64,000 nt of DNA from Leifsonia xyli (GTDB taxonomy: Bacteria; Actinomycetota; Actinomycetes; Actinomycetales; Microbacteriaceae): assembly GCA_003243275.1 (NCBI GenBank), contig QFQR01000001.1, forward strand, positions 434,001 through 498,000. The letters run 5' to 3'. The position numbers were made by a program, and so were the translations under genes. Below the pieces are notes generated by a model. It ran no database searches, had not been told where the DNA came from, and was given only the letters and a program-made list of their open reading frames with translations. Numbering within the stretch: the first letter of the stretch is position 1; each line of letters opens with the position of its first letter. This document shows, in pieces, positions 1 through 7,557 of this stretch.

Positions 1-951
1 ACCGAGCATCGCCATCCCGGCGGCGCTGCGCGGGAAGCGCGCGGCGACCACGGGAACCAGCAGCCCGGCAGGCACCCCCATGAAGGCGTAGAGCGCGAGC
101 AGCGCGCCTGCACCGGCATCCGTGGCACCTGCCTCGTCGACGAGCAGCTTCGGCAACCACGCCACGCTCGCGTAGACCGCGAGGCTCGACGATCCGAAGA
201 CCACCCCGAGCGCCCACGCGGTGGGTGAGCGCAGCATCCGCACCCCCGGCCGCCCTGCGGGTTCCGGGCGGCGCTGGATGGCCGCCTCCGTGGCGGCGGA
301 CTGGGCGTCTCCGACCCGCACCGCGCCCTGCTCGATCGGCCCGGTTCGCGCCTCCTCCCCCGGAACGGATGCCGAGCTCGGCCGCCGATCGACCAACACC
401 ACGACCCACGGCACCGCCGCGATGAGCGAGACGAGCATCCAGCTCGCGAGCGACAACCGCCAGCCGACCGCATCGGCGGTCGGCACGGCGACGAGCGCCG
501 GAAGCGCGGTCGCGAGCGACAGGAGCGTCGCGTAGAGCGCCGTGACGAGCCCGATGCGGTCGGGGAAGTAGCGCCTGACGAGCGGAGGGAGCAGCACGTT
601 GCCGATGCCCACACCGAGGAAGGTGAGCACGCTTCCCAGCGTCAAGGCGAGCGAGTCGGGGGCGAGGGCACGCACCAGATGACCGAGCGACATGGCGATG
701 AGCGAAGCGATGAGCGCGCGCTCGAGCCCGAGTCGGCGGGCGATCGTCGGAGCGAGGAAGCCGCTCGCAGCGAACGCCAGCGGCGGCGCCGCCCCGATGA
801 TCCCGAGCGTGACGGCATCGAGCGGGATGTCGCGGCCGATCCGGTCGAGGATCGGCGACATCGCCGACACCGGGGTACGCAGGCTCAGGGCGACGAGCAG
901 CACACCGAGCAGAGCCAGCGTGCGACCGGCCCACAGCGGCCTCGTGGTCAC
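1..951 (-). CDS. CynX/NimT-type MFS transporter, 3' part missing at window edge
   Basis: Minus-strand frame open from a GTG at 951 to the left edge: 317 codons, no stop. The protein is strongly hydrophobic with repeated membrane segments. It begins with a short basic stretch, then LALLGVLLVALSLRTPVSAM, the kind of start seen in the CynX/NimT (cyanate/2-nitroimidazole transporter) branch of the major facilitator superfamily. That family is about 400 residues with 12 helices, so roughly the last quarter lies outside. The GTG overlaps the ribF stop by four bases (GTGA), so it is probably translated as the last gene of the truB-ribF operon. The substrate cannot be told from the sequence. Confidence 0.75.
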   Translation of the reverse strand, partial: MTTRPLWAGRTLALLGVLLVALSLRTPVSAMSPILDRIGRDIPLDAVTLGIIGAAPPLAFAASGFLAPTIARRLGLERALIASLIAMSLGHLVRALAPDSLALTLGSVLTFLGVGIGNVLLPPLVRRYFPDRIGLVTALYATLLSLATALPALVAVPTADAVGWRLSLASWMLVSLIAAVPWVVVLVDRRPSSASVPGEEARTGPIEQGAVRVGDAQSAATEAAIQRRPEPAGRPGVRMLRSPTAWALGVVFGSSSLAVYASVAWLPKLLVDEAGATDAGAGALLALYAFMGVPAGLLVPVVAARFPRSAAGMAMLG

Positions 952-1898
952 GCGCTCCCCGCAAGAAGCTCGCGCGCCGCGTCCGCGTCCGCGCGAATCG
1001 CCGCGACGAGCTGGTCGAGCGTGTCGAACCGCGCCATGCCCCGCAACCGCGCGACGAAGTCGAGCTGGAGCGTCCGCCCGTAGAGGTCGAGCTCGACATC
1101 GAGCAGGTGCGCCTCGGCCTGATGCTGGGGCACGCCGTCGAAGGTCGGGTTGTTGCCGATCGACACCGCGGCGGGGTGGCGCATCCCGTCGACACGTGCC
1201 CAGGCGGCGTACACGCCGTCGGCGGGCAGGAAGCCCTCCAGCCGCGCCGGATCGAGATTCGCCGTCGGGTAGCCGAGCTCGCGCCCCCGACGCTCCCCCG
1301 CCACGACGACCGACCGCACCGAGGGGAGCCGGCCGAGGATGCGCTCCGCCTCGTCGACGCGCCCCGCCTCGAGCGCCTCGCGCACCCAGGTCGAGGAGGC
1401 ACGGCGGGCGGCCCCACCCCCATCGGTGCGCACGTCGTCGATCAAGACGACCTCGAATCCGCTCGCCGCGCCGAGCTCCCGGAGCAGCTCGATGTCGCCC
1501 GCGCCCTTGCGCCCGAACCGGAAGTCGCGCCCCGCGAACACCACACGCGCGTCAAGCGCCTCGACGAGCACCCGCCGCACGAAGTCGGCGGCGTCGAGTT
1601 CGGCGAGCCGTTCGTCGAACTCCAGCATCAGCGTCGCATCCACACCCGCCTCGGCGAGGAGCTCACGCTTCTGCGCATTGCTCACGAGCGGTGCGGGGCA
1701 GAACGCGGGCGCGAGCAGCGAGAGAGGATGCCGGTCGAAGGTCACGACGGCGCTCACCAGCCCGCGATCGGTCGCGAGCTCGCGCAGGCGGGCGAGCACC
1801 TCACGATGACCCGTGTGCACCCCGTCGAACTTGCCGATCGTGACGGCGGTCGGTCCGAACCCGGCCGGCACCGTCTCCAGACCGTCGAAGAACTGCAT
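948..1898 (-). CDS. ribF: Bifunctional riboflavin kinase / FAD synthetase RibF
   Basis: Makes FMN from riboflavin and then FAD from FMN, in the cytoplasm. 316 residues, normal for the family. The N-terminal nucleotidyltransferase half carries GKFDGVHTGHREVL near residues 18-31, the HxGH-type signature. The C-terminal flavokinase half carries GRELGYPTANLD and the downstream NPTFDG motif. The start is the ATG at 1898, whose A is also the last base of the upstream gene's TGA (1-base overlap). A GTGA overlap joins it to the MFS gene downstream. In many bacteria ribF directly follows truB; here two small membrane-protein genes sit between them. Confidence 0.96.
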   Translation of the reverse strand: MQFFDGLETVPAGFGPTAVTIGKFDGVHTGHREVLARLRELATDRGLVSAVVTFDRHPLSLLAPAFCPAPLVSNAQKRELLAEAGVDATLMLEFDERLAELDAADFVRRVLVEALDARVVFAGRDFRFGRKGAGDIELLRELGAASGFEVVLIDDVRTDGGGAARRASSTWVREALEAGRVDEAERILGRLPSVRSVVVAGERRGRELGYPTANLDPARLEGFLPADGVYAAWARVDGMRHPAAVSIGNNPTFDGVPQHQAEAHLLDVELDLYGRTLQLDFVARLRGMARFDTLDQLVAAIRADADAARELLAGSA

Positions 1899-2329
1899 CA
1901 CGCGCCGACCGCGACCTTCGCCCGCCGTCGCAGCCACAGGATGCCGAGCACCGGGAGCACGAGCGGGATGAAGAGGTACCCCGCACCGAAGGCGCTCCAC
2001 ACGGTCGCCTCGCGGCCGAACGGGTTCGCGGCGTCGAGGCCGAGCAGTTGCGGCGCGACCAGCGAGATCGTCCCGACGATGAGCACGCCCGCGAGCTCGA
2101 AGCTCACGGTGATCCAGGCGAGACGATCCCAGCCTGCGGCGAGTGAGATCGTGGCGAGCACGTAGACGACCGCGGCGACCGCCGAGAGCGTGAACGCGAT
2201 CGGGGCCTCCTCGAATCGGTCGATGATCTGGAAGATCGAACGGCCGAGGGCGGCGATCGCGAGGATCGCGTAGACGGCGACGAGAACGCGGCCGACGCCG
2301 AACGCGCGGGTTCGTGGCTGGCTGGACAT
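1898..2329 (-). CDS. Small integral membrane protein between truB and ribF
   Basis: 143 residues, four probable transmembrane helices (roughly residues 13-33, 45-66, 74-95 and 110-133) and a basic C-terminus (LRRRAKVAVGA). I do not recognise a named family. It starts at the ATG at 2329 and ends by sharing one base with the ribF start, so it is translationally coupled to ribF. Its twin in topology at 2341-2709 lies immediately upstream. Placement suggests only that it is co-expressed with truB and ribF; no function is claimed. Confidence 0.8.
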   Translation of the reverse strand: MSSQPRTRAFGVGRVLVAVYAILAIAALGRSIFQIIDRFEEAPIAFTLSAVAAVVYVLATISLAAGWDRLAWITVSFELAGVLIVGTISLVAPQLLGLDAANPFGREATVWSAFGAGYLFIPLVLPVLGILWLRRRAKVAVGA

Positions 2330-2340
2330 CGCCCTCCAGA

Positions 2341-2709
2341 CTAGGCGAGTTGGACGTTCCAGATCTGCTCCATCCGCCACAGCATGACGGCGATCGCGAA
2401 CGCCGCCGCACCGAGCACGACGTTCGACCACCGGGTGCGCTCGACGAGTGCCCAGAAGATCGCGAGCGGCGGGATGATGAGGGCCGAGACGAGGTAGGCC
2501 CAGAACTCGACGGGGTTGCCGGTGGGCGCTGTGCCGATGAGCGGCGCGACGATGGCGACCACCACCTGGGCCAGCAGCAGCAACTCGACGAGCACGAGCG
2601 CGAAGACCGACACGTCGTTCGGTTTGCGCCCGACGAGGCCGAGCACCACGCATCCGAGTCCGACGATGCTCGCCACCACCATCTGGGCGATCGTGAACGG
2701 CAGGATCAT
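2341..2709 (-). CDS. Small integral membrane protein following truB
   Basis: 122 residues with four predicted membrane helices (around residues 5-25, 36-58, 70-90 and 95-112) and almost no soluble part. The ATG at 2709 overlaps the truB stop by four bases (ATGA), so it is coupled to truB. Eleven bases separate its stop from the next start. Family not recognised. It and the neighbouring 143-residue protein could be paralogous membrane proteins, but I see no clear sequence likeness between them. Confidence 0.78.
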   Translation of the reverse strand: MILPFTIAQMVVASIVGLGCVVLGLVGRKPNDVSVFALVLVELLLLAQVVVAIVAPLIGTAPTGNPVEFWAYLVSALIIPPLAIFWALVERTRWSNVVLGAAAFAIAVMLWRMEQIWNVQLA

Positions 2710-3605
2710 CCGAGCACCTCCGTGGCAGGCAGTCCGAGCAGTACGCGGGCGCGGCCGCGACGCAGCTCGACGAGGGCGGCGAGTCGGCCCTCTGGGGTGA
2801 GCGCCGCGACGAGCTCGGCATCCGGCGCGTCGACCTCGACGCGCTTGCCGTGCACGAGGTCGCGGGTCTGGGCGGCGTCGAAGCGCACGACGGGGAACAG
2901 CTCCGCGGCGACGGCGGCGGCCTCGCGCAGCGGCGGCGCTGCGGCGTCCGGATGCTCGCGCGGGTCGGGCAGCACCACGGCATCCGCGACCGCGAACGGC
3001 CCGATGCGCGTGCGCCGCAGCGCCGTGAGGTGCCCGCCGACGCCGAGCGAGGCGCCGAGGTCGCGCGCCAGAGCCCGGATGTAGGTGCCGGAGGAGCACG
3101 CGACGCGCACCTCGAGGTCGATGACGGCACCGTCTCGCCGGGTGCCGAGCAGCTCGAAGGCGTGGATCGTGACGGGCCGCGCCGCGAGGGCGACCTCCTC
3201 CCCCGCCCGCGCCCGGTCGTAGGCGCGGCGGCCGTCGACCTTGATCGCGCTGAACGTCGACGGGGTCTGCCGAATCGGCCCGGTGAGCTCGGCGATGCCT
3301 GCCGCGATCTCGGCGTCCGCGGTGCCCGCCGCATCCGCCGTGCTCGTCACCGCGCCCTCGGCGTCGTCGGTGTCGGTCGCGATGCCGAGCCGGATGGTGG
3401 CCGTGTACTCCTTGTCGAGCCCCACGAGGTAGGTCAGCAGCCGCGTCGAGCTGTCGACGCCGAGCAGCAGCAGTCCGGTCGCCATCGGGTCGAGGGTGCC
3501 GGCGTGGCCGACCTTGCGGGTGCCGAGCAGACGCCTCGCGCGCGCGACGACATCGTGGCTCGTGACGCCCTGCGGCTTGTCGACGAGCAGGATTCCGCTC
3601 GTCAC
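2706..3605 (-). CDS. truB: tRNA pseudouridine(55) synthase TruB
   Basis: Forms pseudouridine 55 in the T-loop of tRNAs. 299 residues. It opens MTSGILLVDKPQGVTSHDVV and contains GHAGTLDPMATGLL, whose Asp is the catalytic residue of the family; KEYTATIRLG and the C-terminal substrate-binding part follow. The GTG at 3605 overlaps the stop of the TetR gene by four bases (GTGA), so truB may be partly read from the tetR transcript. In related genomes truB follows rbfA; here about 6 kb of other genes lie between (rbfA ends at 10528). Confidence 0.96.
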   Translation of the reverse strand: MTSGILLVDKPQGVTSHDVVARARRLLGTRKVGHAGTLDPMATGLLLLGVDSSTRLLTYLVGLDKEYTATIRLGIATDTDDAEGAVTSTADAAGTADAEIAAGIAELTGPIRQTPSTFSAIKVDGRRAYDRARAGEEVALAARPVTIHAFELLGTRRDGAVIDLEVRVACSSGTYIRALARDLGASLGVGGHLTALRRTRIGPFAVADAVVLPDPREHPDAAAPPLREAAAVAAELFPVVRFDAAQTRDLVHGKRVEVDAPDAELVAALTPEGRLAALVELRRGRARVLLGLPATEVLG

Positions 3606-4237
3606 GACGATGCCCCGCGCAGACTGAGCAGCACCTCGAGCTTGGTGGGCAGCATCTCGTCGAGCAGCTCTCGCACGTCGGGGTGGGCGGCGTAGTCGTC
3701 GGCCATGCGCAGGCCGACGACCGTGTTGAGCAGCATGCCGTAGGAGAGGAAGTCGTGTGTCGCCTCGGGCGTCAGGCCGACCCGCTCGCGCAGGTAGGTG
3801 TAGACCCGGCGGAAGGCCGAGCGGGCGTGGGGTCCGACCACCGGGTCGGAGCCGAGCATGAACGCCTGCATGAAGCTCAGCAGCAGTCCGCGATCGGACA
3901 GCAGGTCGACGTAGCTGCTTCCGAGGCAGCGGGCCAGCGCATCCTGGTCGGGCGGAGCGCCGTCGCCCGCGAGCGCACCGAGCTCCCGGTCGAAGGAGCC
4001 CAGGATGCGGTCGACGGCGCGGTCGAGCACGGCGAGGAACATCGCCTCCTTGCTGCCGAACATCCGCACGACGTAGGGCTGGCTGACGCCGGCCGCCCTG
4101 GCGACGGCGTCGGTCGTGGCGCCGTGGTAGCCCCGTTCCCCGAACACCCCGGTGGCGGCCTCGAGCACGAGGATGCGGCGGTCTTCGGCGCGCATCCGCG
4201 TGGTCGTGGTCTCAGCCGGCGGGGTCACGCTTGACAT
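3602..4237 (-). CDS. TetR-family repressor of the divergent efflux gene
   Basis: 211 residues. The N-terminal helix-turn-helix (about residues 24-70) is typical TetR: EAATGVFGERGYHGATTDAV, then AAGVSQPYVVRMFGSKEAMF. The C-terminal ligand-binding half is not assignable to a ligand. It is divergent from a DHA2-type MFS exporter, and two inverted repeats lie between them over the exporter's promoter, the usual layout of a repressor and its drug-efflux target. The ATG at 4237 falls inside the -35 hexamer of the exporter promoter. Its stop overlaps the truB GTG, which ties a local repressor to a housekeeping operon. Confidence 0.9.
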   Translation of the reverse strand: MSSVTPPAETTTTRMRAEDRRILVLEAATGVFGERGYHGATTDAVARAAGVSQPYVVRMFGSKEAMFLAVLDRAVDRILGSFDRELGALAGDGAPPDQDALARCLGSSYVDLLSDRGLLLSFMQAFMLGSDPVVGPHARSAFRRVYTYLRERVGLTPEATHDFLSYGMLLNTVVGLRMADDYAAHPDVRELLDEMLPTKLEVLLSLRGASS

Positions 4238-4259
4238 GGTATCAACCGATTACTAATCT
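4231..4259 (+). promoter_or_regulatory. Sigma-70-type promoter of the MFS efflux gene
   Basis: TTGACA at 4231-4236, a 17-base spacer, and TAATCT at 4254-4259: close to the consensus for a primary sigma factor and unusual in so GC-rich a genome. Transcription would begin near 4266, leaving a leader of about 55 bases before the ATG at 4321. The -35 hexamer overlaps the start codon of the divergent tetR gene. Confidence 0.75.
4248..4258. promoter_or_regulatory. Candidate TetR operator 1
   Basis: GATTACTAATC is an 11-base inverted repeat (arms GATTA/TAATC) covering the -10 hexamer of the efflux promoter. The heptamer CGATTAC at 4247-4253 recurs exactly 30 bases downstream at 4277-4283, three helical turns away. 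Confidence 0.6.
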
Positions 4260-4267
4260 CGCCTCTT

Positions 4268-4283
4268 GTAATCATTCGATTAC
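4268..4283. promoter_or_regulatory. Candidate TetR operator 2
   Basis: GTAATCATTCGATTAC: 6-base perfect arms GTAATC/GATTAC around a 4-base centre, just past the expected transcription start. It shares the GATTAC half-site with operator 1. Binding here would block the exporter promoter and could also autoregulate tetR. Confidence 0.65.
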
Positions 4284-4320
4284 CACTTGGACTGCATCGC
4301 CTCGAACCCACGGAGCCATC

Positions 4321-5802
4321 ATGACCACATCGCCCTCCCCCGCGACGACGACCCGCCCGGCGCGGCGTGTGCCGTTCGGGCTCATCGTGCTCGCCACCGG
4401 CCTGCCCATGTTCATGGCGACCCTCGACAACCTCGTCATGACCAACGCGCTCCCCGCCATCCGCCTCGACCTCGGGGCCAGCATCGAAGAGCTGCAGTGG
4501 TTCATGAACGCCTACACCCTCGTCTTCGCGAGCTTCATCCTGATGGCCGCAGCGCTCGGCGACCGGTACGGCCGACGCACCGTCTTCGCCGTCTCGATCG
4601 GGCTGTTCACCCTCGCCTCCGCCGCAGCGGCGCTCGCCACCGACCCCACCCAGCTCATCATCGCCCGTGCCGTGCAGGGCCTCGGCGGCGCGGGGATCAT
4701 GCCGCTGTCGCTCTCCCTGCTCGCGGGCGCCGTCCCGGCCTCGCGTCGTCCGCTCGCGATCGGCATCTGGGGCGGCACCGCAGGCCTCGCGGTCGCGCTC
4801 GGCCCGGTGCTCGGCGGCGCCGTCGTGGAGGCCTGGAACTGGAACGCGATCTTCTGGCTCAACGTGCCGATCGGCATCGTCGCCATCCCGATCGCGCTCG
4901 CCCTGCTGCCGAACCACTTCGGACAGCGAGTGCGCGCGGATGTGCTGGGCGTCGTGCTCGCGGGCCTCGGCGTGCTCGGGCTCGTCTGGGGCATCGTCCG
5001 CGGCAACGACGCGGGCTGGGACAGCGCCGAGGTGCTCACCGGACTCATCGGCGGCGGACTGCTGCTCGTGCTCTTCGTGCTCTGGCAGTCGCGCGCCAGC
5101 GCTCCCCTGCTGCCGCTGCGGCTGTTCCGCGACCGGTCGTTCACGATCGCGAACGTCGTCGGCCTCGGCTTCAGCTTCGGGATGTTCGGCTCGGTGTTCA
5201 TCCTCATCCAGTTCCTGCAGATCGTGCAGGGCTACTCGCCGCTCGAGGCGGGCGTGCTGACGATGCCGTGGACGCTCGCGCCGATGGTCGTCGCGCCGCT
5301 CGCGGGGATCTTCGCGCCGCGTATCGGCACCCGCGTGCTCATCGTCGTCGGCCTCGCGTTCCAGGCCGGGTCGCTCGCCTGGATCGGGGCGACGATGTCG
5401 GCCGAGGTGCCGTACGCCGAGCTCGTCGGGCCGTTCATCATGGCGGGGGTCGGGATGGGACTCGTCTTCGCGCCCTCCTCGACCGCGGTGCTCGCGAACA
5501 TCTCGGAGGCGGACACGGCCAAGGCATCCGGCTCGAACTCCACCATCCGCGAGATCGGGGTCGCCCTCGGCATCGCCGTGCTCACCGCCGTGTTCACGGG
5601 CGCGGGCGGGCAGCTCACGCCGACCGGCTACGTCGACGCCGCCGTCCCCGCGGTGCTCACGGGCGCGGCGGTCGTCGCCGCGACCGCGCTCGTCGCCCTC
5701 TTCCTCCCGGCGGGCCGCCTGCCGGGGGCCGTGACGCAGGAGGCCGCGGACGCGCAGGAGGCCGGCGCCCCGTCCGAGCCCCTCTCCGCGCTGCAGGGGT
5801 AA
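4321..5802 (+). CDS. DHA2-family multidrug MFS exporter
   Basis: Proton-driven efflux pump of the inner membrane. 493 residues with about 14 membrane helices. Visible family motifs are the helix-1/2 region MATLDNLVMTNALPAIRLDL, the motif A loop GDRYGRRTVF after helix 2, and motif C-like LGPVLGGAVVEAWNWNAIFW in helix 5. The frame is open further upstream, but the ATG at 4321 fits best: a GGAG sequence lies 6-9 bases before it, while the upstream extension would run through the promoter and operators. It is divergent from its probable TetR repressor. The substrate is unknown; dyes, biocides or antibiotics are usual for the family. Confidence 0.92.
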   Translation: MTTSPSPATTTRPARRVPFGLIVLATGLPMFMATLDNLVMTNALPAIRLDLGASIEELQWFMNAYTLVFASFILMAAALGDRYGRRTVFAVSIGLFTLASAAAALATDPTQLIIARAVQGLGGAGIMPLSLSLLAGAVPASRRPLAIGIWGGTAGLAVALGPVLGGAVVEAWNWNAIFWLNVPIGIVAIPIALALLPNHFGQRVRADVLGVVLAGLGVLGLVWGIVRGNDAGWDSAEVLTGLIGGGLLLVLFVLWQSRASAPLLPLRLFRDRSFTIANVVGLGFSFGMFGSVFILIQFLQIVQGYSPLEAGVLTMPWTLAPMVVAPLAGIFAPRIGTRVLIVVGLAFQAGSLAWIGATMSAEVPYAELVGPFIMAGVGMGLVFAPSSTAVLANISEADTAKASGSNSTIREIGVALGIAVLTAVFTGAGGQLTPTGYVDAAVPAVLTGAAVVAATALVALFLPAGRLPGAVTQEAADAQEAGAPSEPLSALQG

Positions 5803-5818
5803 GCGGACGGGGAGCGCC

Positions 5819-5834
5819 TAGGCTCGACGATATG
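5819..5834 (+). promoter_or_regulatory. -10 element and leaderless start of the panE-like gene
   Basis: TAGGCT at 5819-5824, seven bases, then ATG at 5832. No SD sequence is present. A transcript starting 6-8 bases after the hexamer would begin at the start codon. Confidence 0.6.
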
Positions 5835-6827
5835 CGGATCGGCGTGATCGGGGCGGGCGCGGTCGGCGGCACCTTCGCGGCGCTGCTGGCGGATGCGGGC
5901 CACGACGTCGAGGTGACCGCCCGCGGCGCGCAACTCGACGCCCTCCGCGCGACGGGCCTGCACCTCGACGGCGGATGGGGTGAGCACCGGGTGCGGATCA
6001 CCGCATCCGCCACCCTCACCGAGCGCCCGGAGCTCGCGATCCTCGCGACCAAGGCGCAGGACGCGGCCACCGCCCTCGCCGCGAACGCCACCCGGCTCGC
6101 CGGCGTTCCGCTGCTCGTCGTGCAGAACGGCCTCGGCGGCCTCGACGTCGCCCACCGCGAACTCCCGGATGCCCCGCTGCTCGGCGCGCTCGCCCTGTTC
6201 GCCGCCTCCTACCTCGAACCCGGACACGTCACGGTGACCGGCCCGAACCCGGTCGTCATCGGCGCGGGACCCGGCACCGACCGGACGCTGCGGGACCGGG
6301 TCGCGGCCACGATCGGCGAGGCGATGCCGGTCGAGATCACCGACGACCTCACGGGCGCGCAGTGGACCAAACTGCTCATCAACCACGTCAACGCGCTCCC
6401 CGCGATCACGGGACTCAGCGTGCAGCAGGTCGTCGCGGATGCGGGCCTGCGCCGCGTGCTCACCGCGAGCATGCGCGAGACCGTGCGCATCGCGCGGCGC
6501 ATCGGCATCCGCTTCGGGCGGGTGCAGGGCGTCTCGGGATCGGTGCTGGCGCTCATCGGGGTGCTGCCGCTCACGCTCGGCGCGCAGTTCCCGCGGATGC
6601 TGGCCAGGCGGATGGGCGAGGTGCCGAACCCCGGTTCCACCCTGCAGAGCATCCGCCGCGGGCAGCTCACCGAGATCGACTTCCTCAACGGCGCGGTGGT
6701 CGCCGCCGCCGCGGAGCACGGACTGCCCGCGCCGGTGAACGCGGCGATCGTCGGCCTCGTGCACGAGGTCGAGCGCACGGGCGGCTTCCTGAGCGCGGCC
6801 GAGGTCGTGGAGCGCGTGCCGATCTGA
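5832..6827 (+). CDS. 2-dehydropantoate 2-reductase-like (ketopantoate reductase family)
   Basis: NADPH-dependent reductase family whose classic member makes pantoate for coenzyme A. 331 residues. The Rossmann motif GAGAVGGTFAALLADAGHDV lies at residues 7-26. AILATKAQDAATAL and VQNGLGG follow at the places where ApbA/PanE proteins have their conserved Lys and Asn-Gly segments. The C-terminal helical domain has TKLLINHVNAL, with the catalytic Lys expected in that stretch. ApbA/PanE paralogues are common and not all serve pantothenate synthesis, so no gene symbol is given. It appears to have its own leaderless promoter and no operon partner. It ends 36 bases from the convergent uridine-kinase-like gene. 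Confidence 0.85.
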   Translation: MRIGVIGAGAVGGTFAALLADAGHDVEVTARGAQLDALRATGLHLDGGWGEHRVRITASATLTERPELAILATKAQDAATALAANATRLAGVPLLVVQNGLGGLDVAHRELPDAPLLGALALFAASYLEPGHVTVTGPNPVVIGAGPGTDRTLRDRVAATIGEAMPVEITDDLTGAQWTKLLINHVNALPAITGLSVQQVVADAGLRRVLTASMRETVRIARRIGIRFGRVQGVSGSVLALIGVLPLTLGAQFPRMLARRMGEVPNPGSTLQSIRRGQLTEIDFLNGAVVAAAAEHGLPAPVNAAIVGLVHEVERTGGFLSAAEVVERVPI

Positions 6828-6863
6828 GCGGGCCGCTCGGCGGTCTCGCGACGCGTCGCCCCG

Positions 6864-7532
6864 TCAGCAGGCGTCGGCGAACACGCGACGCGGGTGGTCC
6901 GGATCCGTGTTGTCGATGATCGCGATCGCCGCCTGGCGGGGATGCGCGTCACGCTCGTAGAGCTCGTGGGCACCCTCGTGGCGGCCCGCGTGCTCCGATC
7001 CGGGTTGGATGCCGTCCCGGGCATACAACCGCTCGGCGCGCACCCCGTCGTCGGCATCGAGCCAGATCGTGTAGTTCCAGACGCCCCGCAGCTCGGGGCG
7101 GTCGAGGAAGCCGCCGTCGACGATGAGGAACATGTCCTCCGGCCCGGTGCGCCACTTCGGCTGGAGCTGCACGTCACGCTCCTTGTCGAAGGCGGCCGTA
7201 ACGAAGGCGGCCGAACCGCCCAAGCGGAACGGCTCGACGAGCACGCGCCGGAACACGTCGTAGGCGTAGGCGTCGCGGTAGTAGCCCTCGGGCGAGAAGC
7301 GCCCGGCGCGGTAGCGCTGCTCTGCGGGACGGAGGAAGTCGTCGAGCGAGGCCCGCGCGGTCGCGAACCCGCGTCGCTCGAACTCACGGGCGAGGTCGTC
7401 GGCGAACGTCGACTTGCCGGACGCGGTGCGCCCGTCGATGCCGATCGCGATGCGCCCGCGCCGGTAGTTGCCGAGGATCTCCTCGGCGGTCGCCGCGATC
7501 ACCTCACGCCGCTCGGGAGCCCACCTCGCCAT
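6864..7532 (-). CDS. Uridine kinase-like P-loop kinase
   Basis: 222 residues. The Walker A loop GIDGRTASGKST sits at residues 31-42, followed by SLDDFLRPAEQRYRAGRF and RVLVEPF, the layout of the uridine kinase / phosphoribulokinase-like family in actinobacteria (phosphorylation of a nucleoside or other small hydroxyl substrate). FLIVDGGFLDRPEL looks like the Walker B strand. The start at 7532 is set by a TAGGCT hexamer six bases upstream on the minus strand. It is divergent from mutY with only 22 bases between the two start codons. The true substrate is uncertain. Confidence 0.78.
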   Translation of the reverse strand: MARWAPERREVIAATAEEILGNYRRGRIAIGIDGRTASGKSTFADDLAREFERRGFATARASLDDFLRPAEQRYRAGRFSPEGYYRDAYAYDVFRRVLVEPFRLGGSAAFVTAAFDKERDVQLQPKWRTGPEDMFLIVDGGFLDRPELRGVWNYTIWLDADDGVRAERLYARDGIQPGSEHAGRHEGAHELYERDAHPRQAAIAIIDNTDPDHPRRVFADAC

Positions 7533-7544
7533 GTCGCCAGCCTA
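7530..7544 (-). promoter_or_regulatory. -10 element and leaderless start of the uridine-kinase-like gene
   Basis: On the minus strand TAGGCT (7544-7539), six bases, ATG (7532-7530). Its TA dinucleotide at 7543-7544 is shared with the divergent mutY -10 element. Confidence 0.6.
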
Positions 7545-7557
7545 CGCTGGGAGGATG
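7543..7557 (+). promoter_or_regulatory. -10 element and leaderless start of mutY
   Basis: TACGCT at 7543-7548, then six bases and ATG at 7555. The GGGAGG directly touching the ATG has no spacing and cannot act as a normal SD, which favours a leaderless start. Confidence 0.55.

Noticed and set aside
4231..4320. Longer start for the MFS exporter
   Set aside because: It would translate through the promoter hexamers and operators, and places a polar segment before the usual N-terminus.
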